From assembly GCA_010279815.1 (NCBI GenBank), contig QEOQ01000345.1:690212-724346 (forward strand): a stretch of 34,135 bases of DNA, read 5' to 3'. Under the pieces are notes generated by a model that saw only the letters and a program-made list of their open reading frames with translations, was not told where the DNA came from and did not search any database. A program made the translations under genes and the position numbers. This document shows positions 9,368 through 20,530 of the stretch, piece after piece. This DNA comes from Brachionus plicatilis. Lineage: Eukaryota > Rotifera > Eurotatoria > Ploima > Brachionidae. Position 1 is the stretch's first letter. Every line of letters begins with the position of its first letter.

Positions 9368-12300
9368 CTTGATAAAATATTAAATTTTTATTTTCAAATT
9401 TTATTGATAAAAAAAGTAATTTTTTTTGTTTTTAAAATTTTTTTTTCTCTAGTATTTTGCACTTTTTAACCAAATACCAGAGCAGTTTAATAAAAAAAAA
9501 TTGAATTTAAATTTGATAATTAAAAATAAAATTTTAAAAAAGTCACTTTTTTTAAATTCAAAATTTAAATTTAACAAGAATAAATGTTTTCTAGAAGAGA
9601 TTGAATTTATTTCTAAATTTTTCTAATTCAAATTATCTTTAGGCTAAATGAAAAGAACTAAGATTGGCTTAACTATATGAATAATTATTCAAATAATTTA
9701 ATAAGAAATAAAAGTAATTGTATCAGCAAGTTAAAAATTAAATTTTTAGAATACACTTTATTAAAATCAAAATTAAAATGTCTCTCAAGGACCTTTTTTT
9801 GGCTTTTATTTATGATAGTACTTTTTAGCTTGTTTTCTAAATTTAACCATTGGAGTAGACACTTCACTCAACTTTGTTGGTGTTTGGATAAGATTTGAGT
9901 ATATATGGAAAGAATTATTCGTTTGTTAATTCAACTCATACCTTAATTAGGTTAGGTTACCGGATTTTTTTGAGATTATGAATGATTTAAAAAAAATTTC
10001 TCAAAAAAACAAATAATTCTACACATTCCTAATCCCAAATACTCAAAAAGTTCGTAACCTAACCCATACCTATAGCAATTAACCAAAAAAAAGAATTATT
10101 CAAATCTAGTTCAAGAAAAGGCAAAGTCAGGTGGAAAAGTCTGTTTTGAAGTAGAAGATTAATGAATTTGAACGCAATATATGTTTAATAATTGCAACGT
10201 TTTAAGTTAAATACTTATAAGATTAGAAAATTCATTTTATTTATTTATAAAATTTAATTTATAAATAAAAATTTGACTCATTCTGTATTTTTAAATAATA
10301 AGAGCATGACTTTTAACAGAATGTTAAGAATAAATAAAAGATTTTTTGAATAAAAATTTTAATTTTATAAAACAAAAAGATGCAAGTTTCAATTTAATTT
10401 TTTCGTGTAGCCAAATTATTTCATATTATATTTTTAAAGATTTAATTTTTGACATCAGTAATTTAAAAATTTTTAAAAAAATCTTGAATTTTCTAAAATT
10501 ATGACTGTATTTTTATAACTTTTTGTTTAAGAATTTTCAAGTAAAATATTTCAATAAATTTAAAAAAAAGATAAAATATGATTTAATCTAAATTAAAAAA
10601 TTGCGGGTTAATTAAGTCTAACAAAAAATATTTCTTTGAAAAGATAATCAAAAATTTTAAAAGAAAATTTTAAATAAATTTTTGAAACATACCCAGATGT
10701 TTTTATCTGCAATCATTTTTTAAATAGATCTTTATCTTATTAAAATATTTTTAAAATCATCAAAAACTATGCTCTTGTTTAGTAGCTTGAAAAAAACATC
10801 AAATATTTTTTATGTCATTTGATTAATTTTGAAAAAATTATTTAGCTAAAATCGCTATGATTTTTCAAAATAGTCCAGAGCTTAAAAATGCAAAAATGTA
10901 ATTAAAAGGAAATCCTTTCTATTTTTTAAATATAATTTGAAAATAAAAATGACTATTAGAAAAATTTGATGCTTTTTTAATAGGTTAATACGTGATACTG
11001 CAAAGTATTTTATTTTTTATTCTAATTTAAAAAAAAATAAGTTTATCTTATCATACCAGCAAAAATAAAAAGTCTGATTTAGCATAAAAATTTAGCTTTT
11101 AGTTTATACTTCGAGTAAAGTCCAACAAATCGGGAATAGTGCTGAAAATATCGTTGCATGCGGTTTATTTTATATCTTAAAAATATTAGACAATCAAAAA
11201 TAAGGTGATAGACTACTCAAAACCAATGTTTGTCTTTAAACAAAATTACCTTTTAAATTTAATCCTTTATTGATTAATATAATCCTAAAAATAGAGTTAT
11301 AAAATAAAAATTCTAACATAGCAAAAACATCGCTTGCCTTAATTTTCTACAAGATTTAGGCTTTAAAAACAAAGATTTTCATTTTTACTTGTTATTTTTT
11401 AAACATTTGAAAAAGGATAAATTCTTTATTATTCAAACAAAACTTACTTTTAATTAAAAAATTGTGCATAGAAAAATTTATCATGAACCTATTGCTTGCA
11501 TTATTTTTTTAAATATAATTTTTAATAGGAATAGCAAATTGCCAAATCAATGATATAGGATGTTTAGTCATTTTTTTTAAGACAAAGGTGTCTAAAGGGT
11601 TAGAATTAAGCTTAAGAATTTTATTTCAATAAATAGGTTAGTAATTTAAGCTATTTGAAGTGGTGTTGATTTCGAGTAAAACTAAAATAAGTAAATAAAA
11701 AAAAACTTTAAATTAAGCAACCAAATTTGAATAGGAGATTTTCACTACTTACAAAATTTACATAAATAAAAAAAAGCTACAAAAAAATCATTCTAATTGT
11801 AAGATACACAATTTGAATAAAGAATTTGCATACCAAATTTAGTTCCAACTTTTTTGTTTATAAAATTTTAAAACAAATTTCTGACACTAATTTTGATTTT
11901 ACTTTTTGAATTAGAATTAAAGCAAAATAAATAATAACTAACTTTATGAACTTAAATATTCAAATTCATGTACAAAAACTAATAAAAATTTTACTTACAC
12001 AAAATATTCAACTGTATGGCAGCTTTGACCGAGGCAACGGTGTTGGATGCCTCGCAAGTAACTGTCTTGAAGTGCATCTCGCGAGTCAATTTTAAATTCA
12101 AAATAGAGTCTTTTACCCCATTTAGGAAATTTTTGCCAATAAACCATCTAATTAAAAAATCAATTGACAAAATCTAAATTTTAATAATTAATCTACTTGT
12201 AAGACTGAATTTGCGGAGTAGCTTTTGTCTCACACACCAGCGTAACCACATCTTCTTCTCTTAAAATATCATGAGTTGAAATCATTTTTAAATTTACTTC

Positions 12301-13195
12301 AGGCGCATCTGAAAATAATAATTTAAAAAAAATTGAAAAAACTTATTTTTTGAAAAAATTTTTTACAATCGACTTGAATTTTTGAATTAGTAGTCATGAA
12401 ATTTTGCTTGCTTGACTTAGAGGCTAATTTGTGTGCAACATGAAATTTTTGATTTGGATAGAACAACGAATAGGCAAAACATTCAACAGATTGTCCATCC
12501 ATAGATATCGATATATCATCAATAGTTAGATTAGTGACAGTGTCATAGTAGGAATTTCTCAGATTTTCATTGCTTATGGCCGAGATCGATGGTACATAGA
12601 CAGCTTTAGTTCGGTCATTTCTGGTCGAGTACTGAATAATCTCGGTTTTGTATTTATTTTCATCAGTAATCAAATTTCCATTAATAGAAATGAACATTTT
12701 AACTGGGGGTCTGGACTGTTTTGCTCTGCATTGAATGCTGGATGGCTTGTTCAAAGAAACATGGACTGGATTTTCCAAGTGCAGCGATTGAGGGTAAGTT
12801 AGCACCGTAAGAAAAACTCGTTTTGATTTTACCGCTTTTATGGTCACACTGGCTGCAGTTGCCATGCAGTAGAAATACATGTTGTCTTGGAGTTGGACTG
12901 GTTCGATCAAGAGGTGAAATTCGCCCCTGCTTCTGTCGCCCAGGATTTTGTAGCGTGATCGACCCTTTAAGTACGCACTGTCGTTTCGCTGGTAGGGGCT
13001 TTTTTTGGACAGGCCAAGACAAAAATCATCAATGCACCATTGGGGTTCGCCGCGCAAATTGCTGAATTTACATTTTAGGACGGTTCGGTCCCCGATTATG
13101 GCTTGCTGGTCCTGAGGATGTTCGACTATCATCTGGTCGGCTCGTATCGAAGATAGTGCTAGTAGAAACACTAAAATTCGAGTCGGATCAGTCAT
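7512..13195 (-). CDS. Kirre/Roughest/SYG-1 (Kirrel)-type immunoglobulin adhesion receptor, complete
   Basis: Four coding exons (13195-12367, 12308-12197, 12147-11999, 9367-7512) join in frame to 981 aa. Order: signal peptide (1-19), Ig1 (C42-C110), Ig2 (C156-C239), Ig3 (C302-C345), Ig4 (C391-C539), Ig5 (C611-C716), membrane span (about 745-773), and a cytoplasmic tail of about 208 residues. Family marks are the Ig1 motif PQWCIDDFCLGL, close to the QWTKDDFGLG of insect Rst/Kirre, the YAPEV linker before Ig3, and TGPP between Ig4 and Ig5. Five Ig domains and no visible FN3 domain favour Kirre/Rst over nephrin/Hibris. Relatives act at the plasma membrane in homophilic or nephrin-type heterophilic contacts for cell recognition, myoblast fusion and synapse placement. 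Unusual are the large Ig4 and Ig5 insertions, an extra Ig1 cysteine pair, and a C-terminus ending HLNI instead of the family THV. The start context is aaaaATGA. Confidence 0.92.
9368..11998 (-). other. intron 3 of the receptor gene, 2,631 bp
   Basis: This interval lies between the consensus donor GTAAGTAA and the acceptor atcaag. It is about 50 times longer than the other introns. It is AT-rich and holds an inverted pair of GGTTAGGTTAC at 9950 and 10054. Short ORFs on both strands near 9677-9898 are AT-rich and overlap each other, so I do not call them. No additional in-frame exon was needed or seen. Confidence 0.8.
9950..10064. repeat. inverted pair of TTAGG-type 11-mers, 115 bp apart end to end
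   Basis: GGTTAGGTTAC (9950-9960) and GTAACCTAACC (10054-10064) are exact reverse complements inside receptor intron 3. The left arm sits in ttaggttaggtta, about two and a half units of TTAGG. The enclosed 93 bp is AT-rich. It could be a small foldback element or a seed of telomere-type repeat. Both are inference. Confidence 0.75.
11999..12147 (-). CDS. receptor exon 3: second half of Ig3
   Basis: The acceptor ttttttaattag precedes 12147, and the donor GTAAGTAA follows 11999. The exon encodes W315 and the typical strand-F/G sequence KTVTCEASN with C345, ending QLNIL. The intron before it is 49 bp (12148-12196). Phase 2 entry and phase 1 exit agree with both neighbours. Confidence 0.9.
12197..12308 (-). 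CDS. receptor exon 2: first half of Ig3
   Basis: The acceptor ttattattttcag precedes 12308, and the donor GTAGAT follows 12197. The exon completes Tyr277 and encodes APEVNLKM to SYK, including the first Ig3 cysteine C302. The upstream intron is 58 bp (12309-12366). The exon is 112 bp, too short to be noticed as an ORF. Confidence 0.9.
12367..13195 (-). CDS. receptor exon 1: signal peptide, Ig1 and Ig2
   Basis: This exon encodes residues 1-276 plus one base. The signal peptide core is RILVFLLALSSIRA. Ig1 has C42, W53 and C110. Ig2 has C156 and C239, with Phe168 at about the place of the usual core tryptophan. The donor is GTAAAA (12366 downward), phase 1. Reading through gives 14 more codons of intron and a stop. 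Confidence 0.93.
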
Positions 13196-13917
13196 TTTTA
13201 CTTTTAAAAAAGTTAAACTCTTTATTTTATTTCAAATCCTTTATTTGTTTAACTCTAAAAAAATAAAAATTTTTAAATAAGTAAACACTTGAGACTAGCG
13301 AATTGATAGGCTTATGTAATTAAGCGTATTTTTAATCAACAAACACTTAGTTACAATATTTAAATATTCAAAAATATTTTTGTTTGTATTTAAAAGCGCC
13401 TGATTTGGCCAAAATCATGCAATTCCATACTCGACGAATATTTCTTAAGGGTAGCTCTAATTTTAATTGCATTTGTCAATACCTTTAGCATTTAATTATC
13501 GCTTTTCACAAATGATATTAAATCAAAAATCTCCAAGTCATTGATGACAATTTTTTTACTAGCAAAAACTTTCGAAATATTAAACTGTCGAGAGTAAATA
13601 AAAGAATTAAAAAAAACTTCAATCATTTGAATTTTTATTAACTCACATTTTTTAAAATTAAAAATTAAAACTTAACTGATTATCTTTTGAGCTGTGATCT
13701 CTCTAGAATTATTACGTGATTAATTGTATTTTTGGATATTTCATTTCTTTTGAGAATCGAAATCTAAAATTGGTGCCAAAATTTTAAAGAGAAAAAAAAA
13801 CTGAATTTTCTTTTTTAGTTCAACAATTTTTCTAATAATCTTAAAATAATATAAAATGGAAAATTGTTTTAAGACTTTTTGGAATAATATTTATAAAACC
13901 ACCAAAATAAATATTAA

Positions 13918-14093
13918 ATTTGAATAATTAGCTAATTGAGTGGTACGGCTATTATATAAAATTACAATTTATAAATAAAGTTTTTAAATTTATTAAAATT
14001 TGAAAAAGTCGAAATATAAAATTAAGGATAATAATGATTTTGAGAAATAGTTTACATCAGTCTAAACCACTCTTAACAAAAAACTGAATTTAA
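13918..14093. repeat. dispersed repeat R3, copy A
   Basis: The core is the near-shared string tggtacggctattatataaaa, then an AT-rich middle, then ctaaaccact and ctgaatttaaa. The same order recurs at 14640-14793 with moderate divergence. It is a direct repeat about 720 bp apart. Confidence 0.6.
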
Positions 14094-14639
14094 AAAAATA
14101 ATCAATGTAATAATTTAAAGTTTAAATTAAATTTAGGGTCTTAACCCATTACCTCTCGATTCTATTTCATAAATTGAGTAATATTTAAGTAACTCTAATA
14201 ATTTTAGATTGAATACTATTCAATGTCAATAAAAGATTGAATACTATTTGAATCTTTTTTCTTTATTAATACTTTAAAATAACATCAAGATTGAAAGACT
14301 GATTTTATTGTTTAAGATCTAATTTTTAATTACAAACTTAGATGTAAAATTTTAAATGATAAAACTATAATTTGTATATTAAAAAAATTGTAAATTGAGT
14401 AAAAAACATGATTCAAATATTTGCCTGAATTGAATTAAAATTGGCTTTTTTAAGAAGCCTGATAAATTTTAAGTGAAAAATTTTGGAAGCAGAATTTTTA
14501 AAAATTGGACAATTTTTAAATAATTAATATGAAAAAATTAGTTCAAGTTAAAATAAATTGAGACGGAAAAAAAACTTTTTTTAAATAATTTGAATTTGTT
14601 TTTCCATATTATTTTAATTCAATTTTAAAAATAAACAAT

Positions 14640-14793
14640 TTTGAATTATTAATTAATTAATTGATTTGGTATGGCTATTATATAAAACTAAGATTTGTAA
14701 ATATTTTCCAAATATATAATTAAATTTTATAAAAATAAATTCTAACAAATGGTTTATAGTCAAATCAAAACCACTAAAGTTGTTGAATTTAAA
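14640..14793. repeat. dispersed repeat R3, copy B
   Basis: This copy matches copy A through tggtatggctattatataaaa, then caaaaccact and ttgaatttaaa, in the same orientation. It has indels relative to copy A. Confidence 0.6.
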
Positions 14794-16079
14794 CTTAAAG
14801 TTTTGTTAAATAATAACAGAAAAATTTGATAAAAAATCAAATAGATTTTTTCTAAAAGTCACAAAATTTGTTTAAAAGTATTCTAATTATGTGCAGAATT
14901 TTTTTCAAAAAAAAATACTAGACTTTATTCAGAAATTGAATTTATTTAAAATAGCAGAGTGTTTGCAGGAAATGCCAATAGATGCAAAAATCTTTGTTTG
15001 TTTCACTTACAGAACTAATCTTTTTTTTAAATATTACTAGGTTTTTACAAGAAATGAAAGTAAAACAAACAAAAATAAATAAATTAAAATTAATAAGATC
15101 ATTGGAAACATTCTTGAGTTAACTAAAAAAACTTTAAAATATGAGGTCATCAAATTGAATGAAATAGCTTTTATTTTTTCTTAATTTAAAAATAAAATTT
15201 TTCTAAACATGAATTTGAATATTTTTTTCTTTTTTAAAATTTTTAATAAATCAAATTTCTAGTACTTTTATTAAATTAATATTTTGATATTTGATACTAA
15301 ATTCGACATCACCAAAAAATAATTTTTATTAAACCAATCCCTAAAATATTTTTTCATCCTTCTACTTAATATTTAGCAGAAAAATTAAAATTTTTATTTG
15401 ACAAATTTGATGAAATAATCATGTTCTTCAATAGTTTTTAAAATATAAATAAAAAATAAGGCTTACTATTGCGATACCTTCTTTTTGATTTAGAGGCTCT
15501 CATGACAATAAAATTGCTCACTCTCAATCATCGTTGGAACAATAAAATCATTCACTTTTTTTTTGCATATTTTATAACCACGAAAATAAATTATATAAAT
15601 ATAGTAAAAAAATTGATCTAAATCAAAACTGTTCTTTGTTTAAAAAAAATTTAAGAATTCAGTTTTAACAAAGACTTTGCTAGATTTCATAACATTCAAT
15701 TAAGTAAAACAAAATAGCTTACACCAAATTCAAATAACACTTTTATTCTATCAGATGATAATTTTTTTCAGAACTAGTTTTTTCAGATTTGTAAAACAAA
15801 AGTGAAAGAGTCTGCTGTACCTGTTGCCCGAAGCATTGTGAAAATAAATAGAGAAATAAATTAATAATAGCTTAGTAAATAAATGCCAATTGCATCACTT
15901 GTCAATTTTTATTAAAAAAATTTTTTCACTTAACTAAAAACAAAAATTTTTTATTAAAAAAAAAGATTAAATTGACTAAAATTTTGAAATTTTATTTCAG
16001 AATAAAAAATGAATAAATGAATTGAGCTTTATTAGCTTAATTTATTGGCATGGTATGAATAGTTTTAATTACCTAAAAT

Positions 16080-16700
16080 AAATGGTTTGAGTCCGTTAAA
16101 GCAATCGACATAGTTTGCGGTATTCTGAGCATTGAGAGATCTAATCGATTGATAAAGTCGAACAGATAAGTTTTGATTAAGTGTTGTTTATGTTGAAATA
16201 GTTTTACGCATCGACTAGAGTTTATACCTGATTAGACGAAAGATATTTTTCGAGTTAAATCGAAACCGAAAGGATAAAAATGTGATTTTTTCTAAGAGAA
16301 AGTATTTTTGCTCGGATTCATGCTCAAATAGTAATTAATGAAAAACTAACAATCACTTTCAAAATATTAAAGTCAATTGTTCCACTAGAGAGAGATCAAG
16401 AGAAAGCAAAATGCTCATTTGTATTTAATAAAATTAAAACAAAACCCTTAAATTTTATTTCTAGCGTTCACCTCCAAAGCTCAATTCGGATTAAATTAGA
16501 ACAAATATTTTGAGTTGCAACCTAAAGAAATTAACTAATTTGGGTTAAGTTCGTCGCTTTAGAATTTATATAATCCTGTGCCTAGTTTGTTATTTAGACG
16601 CGGTCACAAATGTGGCTCCTGCAGTTATGCTCTCAAATCCCCCACACTTGTCAATTCAATCACTAGCCAAAAATGTCATAGGCATTAATTAACAACAAGG
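16080..16700. promoter_or_regulatory. GC-richer noncoding island, possible distal regulatory element
   Basis: About 600 bp is visibly less AT-rich than its surroundings, most strongly at 16090-16260 and 16550-16690. It lies 2.9-3.5 kb upstream of the receptor start. It contains AATCGATT-type sites, TATATAA near 16567 and a cluster with gacgcggtcacaaatgtgg and aatcccccacacttg. No open frame or RNA family was recognised. A distal promoter, enhancer or noncoding first exon is possible, but this rests on composition alone. Confidence 0.3.
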
Positions 16701-17449
16701 TTGGAAAACAAAATATTTGTTTCATAACTACTTTTTTCCTAAGCGGATTAATTAGATTACATAAAATTTAAAATACTCTAGTGACATGGCATATCCAAAA
16801 GATAGATTAGTCGGATTAGCATGGAATTTCAACCTATTAGCATAAGACTCTACTTTAGATGTAATGTATTGCAATTTTTTTAATTTTTAAATTAAGAAAA
16901 ATCCCAAAATTTGGTCGCATACTTTCAATTTTTTATTATAAATAAAATTGTTGAAAAAATTTAAATTTTAATTAAAAATTTTCGGCCAATAAAATCGCCA
17001 ATTGATCGGACTTAGGTCCTAGAAAATTTAAAATTGATTATCTTCAATTATAATCTCTGAATCACTTTGGTTATTGCTTGGAGTAAAACTTCAACCTTTA
17101 GTTTTTAAGTTCATTGACGAGTCCTTTAAAAAGCTACCAATTCAAAAATTTAAAATACTTTTTTTTCATCAAAAAAAAATACACTAAAAGGAAATAAAAT
17201 TTAAAATTTAATTTGTAAAATATTTTAGCTGCTTTTTTGTTTCTCATTTGGGTTGTTTATATTTGGAATAGCTTACCTAAAATAATTAATTACTAAAGTT
17301 TAGCCAAACGGCATTCTTAATAAAAAGATCAAAATTGCTGTCATGGCTTTTAGAAGATTATTTCTTCTAATTCTATTAAAATTAAATTTTAATTAATTGA
17401 TTTTTTTGTTAATCAACATTTCTTTTTTTTAATAAAGAAAATTAAAACT

Positions 17450-17660
17450 GGAGTAAAAAGGTAAATGTTAAATCACCATTACGAACTGGTATGCCAAAAA
17501 TTTTTTTAAATCAAAATTAATTTTTTCCTTTTTTTTTAATTGAAAACAAAATGGTGAATACAAAAAAATAATGAACTTATTTTTAGCATGAAATAAAAAA
17601 ACATTTTATTTTTCAATCATTTATTATTCATCACCCAAGAGGAGCTTTTGAAAAAAGTTT
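17450..17660. repeat. dispersed repeat R1, copy 1 (partial)
   Basis: Shared landmarks in order are: atcaccattacgaactgg, a T-rich block, gaaaacaaaatg, aataatgaactta, ttagca, a T/A block, and ttcatcacccaagagg followed by agctttt. The landmarks recur in copies 2 and 3 in the same orientation. The start is about 211 bp before the equivalent point in copy 2, so copies 1 and 2 are in tandem. Confidence 0.7.
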
Positions 17661-17665
17661 AAATT

Positions 17666-18221
17666 GGAATTAAAAAGTCACAATCACTATTACGTACTGG
17701 TCAGGTATGCAAAAACATTTTTTTTTCCTTATTTAAAACATTATTCTTTTATTAAATTTGTTTGTTAAAAAAAATATCTTAGAAAAAAAATATATTTGTG
17801 AACAAGCAAAAATGTCTATTTAAATTAAATCAATATTTTTATTTTTTTAGGAAATAAAATAATAAAGTTAAATAAATAATTAACTTTTTTGAGGAGGAAA
17901 AAAAACTTAATTATTTTTTCAATCGTTTCCTATTCATCAGCCAAGAGGTGTTTTAGGAAATAAACAAAAAAAAATTTTATTGATCTCGAGACCAACTACT
18001 GGCCTACCAACATACCAAAAAAAAATTTTACAGCTTAATAAGTCACTCAGCTGCGAAAAAGGCAACCATTCGAAAAAACTTCAATTATTTCACAAGAACG
18101 CCACACGGGCGATCACTAACAAGAGTAGAATACAAAATATTATGTTCCAAAATTTTATCCTTATCTAAAATATTTTTTTGTTTAAAAAAGATTACACTGA
18201 TTAAAATTAAAATTGGAATAC
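17666..18221. repeat. dispersed repeat R1, copy 2 (longest)
   Basis: It begins gaattaaaaagtcac and atcactattacgtactgg, passes ttcatcagccaagaggtgtttt, and goes on through tgatctcgagaccaac to aaaatattatgttcc and gattacactgattaa. The second half matches the part of copy 3 after its ccaagag landmark. A more GC-rich segment (17975-18120) forms a 62-codon frame with no recognisable product. Confidence 0.65.
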
Positions 18222-19437
18222 TTGTCAAAAAGTTTACTTTGTTTTAGAATTAATGTACCTTGAAAGAAAATAACTAGTGGCCTATTTATCCCATTGTGTA
18301 TTCGGTACCAGATAATGGCTTTGAGATTAGGCCAAGTTTTCGAGGTAGATAAAAAGATAAAGTGAATATAAAAGTTGTCACTCGGAGAAAAAAATTAAAG
18401 CTAATAAAAACACTCAAAATCTAGGCCTTGAAGAAGTAAAAAAAAATATTTTTTATTGATTTCCAACTAAAGTTGACAGATGTAATTGAAATTCACTCTA
18501 GCTATTAATCGCTTAATGACTAGTTGTTTTGTTCAAACGGAACATAATTAAAGTGGAATAGTTTCTATAGACCCACTTCATTTTATGGTCATTATTTAGA
18601 ACGATTCAGAAAACAACGTTTTGACCTGATTAAGACCAAATATCATTCAAATATCAATATTGAATGAATCGTACAAAAATCAGCCCAAAAATGCCACTAG
18701 TACTTTAGACTAATTGCTATTATGCAACTTTGAGTAATTAAATACTTGGTCAAATACACAATACTTTAAACCTAATAAATATAAAAACTTTATTTTTTCT
18801 TGAAAGTTTATGATTTATATTCTTTAATTGACTTATGATTGTTGTATTAAATAAATTGCTTAATTTTAAAACAAATAAATTTCACTATCGTATCGATTTT
18901 AGACTCTAATATCCCGTAATCCATAATATCTATCCATCAAACGCTAAGCCAAGCCGCTATTTAAACTTAAAATTAAAATAAAAGAATTTTCTTTTTCCTA
19001 ACAATTAAATTAAATTGTTGCTATAAGAAGGCTGTTTCCGCGTAGTTAAAACGTTAGTTACCAAATTAGAATGTACTTTTTTAGAAAAAAGGCAATTTTT
19101 TTAAACAATTAAAAACAAAAAAAAAACTAATTACTTCATTAATTTCCTCAAGTCTGGAAAATGCTTTGGGCAATATTTCAGTGTTTTGAGCTGCTTACCA
19201 ATTTCATTAATGCATTTTTGGTTCAAATTTGTGATCATTCTCAAATTTAGCATGTCTTAAGAAAGATAAGCTTAGAGTGAAACGAGAATGAAAGATTGAA
19301 GATTTTTTTTTTGATTTAGTATGATTTAAATCCATCAATCAGTCAGGAAAATTTTCACTAATTTACTTTCATCACAAAACATATTTACTTTCATAATTTA
19401 AATTGAATAACAAAAACGGTAGTTAAACAGAAAGAGG

Positions 19438-19442
19438 AAAAA
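19438..19442 (-). terminator. Pol III terminator of tRNA-Ile
   Basis: A run of five T on the minus strand begins three bases after the discriminator base of the tRNA. Confidence 0.75.
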
Positions 19443-19444
19443 TT

Positions 19445-19532
19445 TGCCCCAGGAGAGGCTCGAACTCTCGACCTTCGCATCGCTAAACTGTATTTATAAG
19501 TACGACGCTCTAACCGACTGAGCTACTCGGGC
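19445..19532 (-). tRNA. tRNA-Ile(UAU) with a 14-nt intron
   Basis: The gene folds as a cloverleaf: D arm GCTC/GAGC, anticodon stem TCGTA/TGCGA (one G-T wobble), loop CTTATAA with anticodon TAT, and T arm GAGAG/CTCTC around TTCGAGC. Fourteen bases (AATACAGTTTAGCG) sit between positions 37 and 38, the standard site of nuclear tRNA introns. Introns in tRNA-Ile(UAU) are known in many eukaryotes. It decodes AUA. The acceptor stem has one mismatch, G5 opposite G68, where C5 would be expected, so weakened function is possible. Confidence 0.85.
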
Positions 19533-20530
19533 TTCAATTTAAATTACTTGGAATTGAAGTGTTAAAATTAAAATTTTTTAAACATTTAGTATAAAATTTA
19601 AAATTTCTTTCAAAAATAAAAAAATTAAAATTTTTGTAAAAGAATTTTTCGATTTATTTTGAAAAAAATATCTAAAACATTATTCAATGATAATAATCAT
19701 TTAAATGTTTCTTAAAGATTTTGTGAGGAAGAAAATTTTCAACTTATCAGATAAAATCAGTAAAAAAATTATCATCTTATTAATATTTTGAAAAACGTAT
19801 TCGTAACGAGAATACAATTCAATTACAATTGGAGTTTTAAAAAATTTAATTTAATTTGTGAGTTTAAAAAATATCTAATTTTAGCATTTTTTTATCTGTC
19901 CATCGTAGTTCGAATAATTGTAATAAAGAATTTTTTTTTACTATACTTTTTTTTCAAATTCAATTTTTACCTATTTAGGTCTAACAACAAATCAATTATT
20001 CAAATAAATTCAACTCTATCAATTTGATTATTTACTTGAAAATTTTTGAATAAATCTGACGGACAGATTTGTATAAAACTATTTTTTAATAAAACCTACA
20101 TAATTAAAATCACTAAAGTAAAAAAAAATTATTAAACAATAGAGCCTTTGAAAAAAATAATTTTATTTAAAATTTTTTTGTCATGTTTTAGAATATTTTT
20201 ATTCATTAAAACATTAATTAAAAAAATAAAGAAAACATCTTGTGGATCCAATTTTCACAAGATATTACAACTATTAAAATATATCAAAAGTAAACTAAAA
20301 TATTTATTATGTTTGTTTATTTTAGTAATTATTATCTATTAGAAAGGAAAATTTATCTTCTCTAATCATTTAATAAAAACAATTCTTTATGTCCAAAATA
20401 AAGGACCAAAAAGAAAACTTAAGCCGTTCGTCATTGTTATAGAGCTACCTCGCCAAAATGTTATTCAAAATAACAAAAAAAGTTAAATAAGCTTGATAAA
20501 AATTTAGGCAAATTGTAAGTTAAAATTTAA

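Larger units (their letters stand above)
13196..19444. other. gene-poor region upstream of the receptor gene
   Basis: This is 6.2 kb without a recognisable protein gene. The first few hundred bases upstream of the receptor ATG should hold its 5' UTR and promoter, but no element stands out. A direct repeat pair lies at 13918-14793, a GC-richer island at 16080-16700, and two copies of a dispersed repeat at 17450-18221. The 62-codon plus-strand frame at 17980-18168 lies inside that repeat and is not a convincing gene. Confidence 0.6.

Noticed and set aside
9677..9898. 73-codon frame within intron 3, with an antisense partner
   Set aside because: AT-rich low-complexity translation, both strands open, no family recognised.
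9950..10064. A true interstitial telomere array
   Set aside because: Only about two units per arm are present. That is too little to claim more than a motif.
12323..12366. Receptor exon 1 continuing to a stop at 12323
   Set aside because: The tail CKKFFQKISFFNFF is translated intron. The splice joins give the family linker YAPEV and Ig3.
12823..13065. 80-codon plus-strand frame over receptor exon 1
   Set aside because: Antisense shadow of Ig1 coding sequence.
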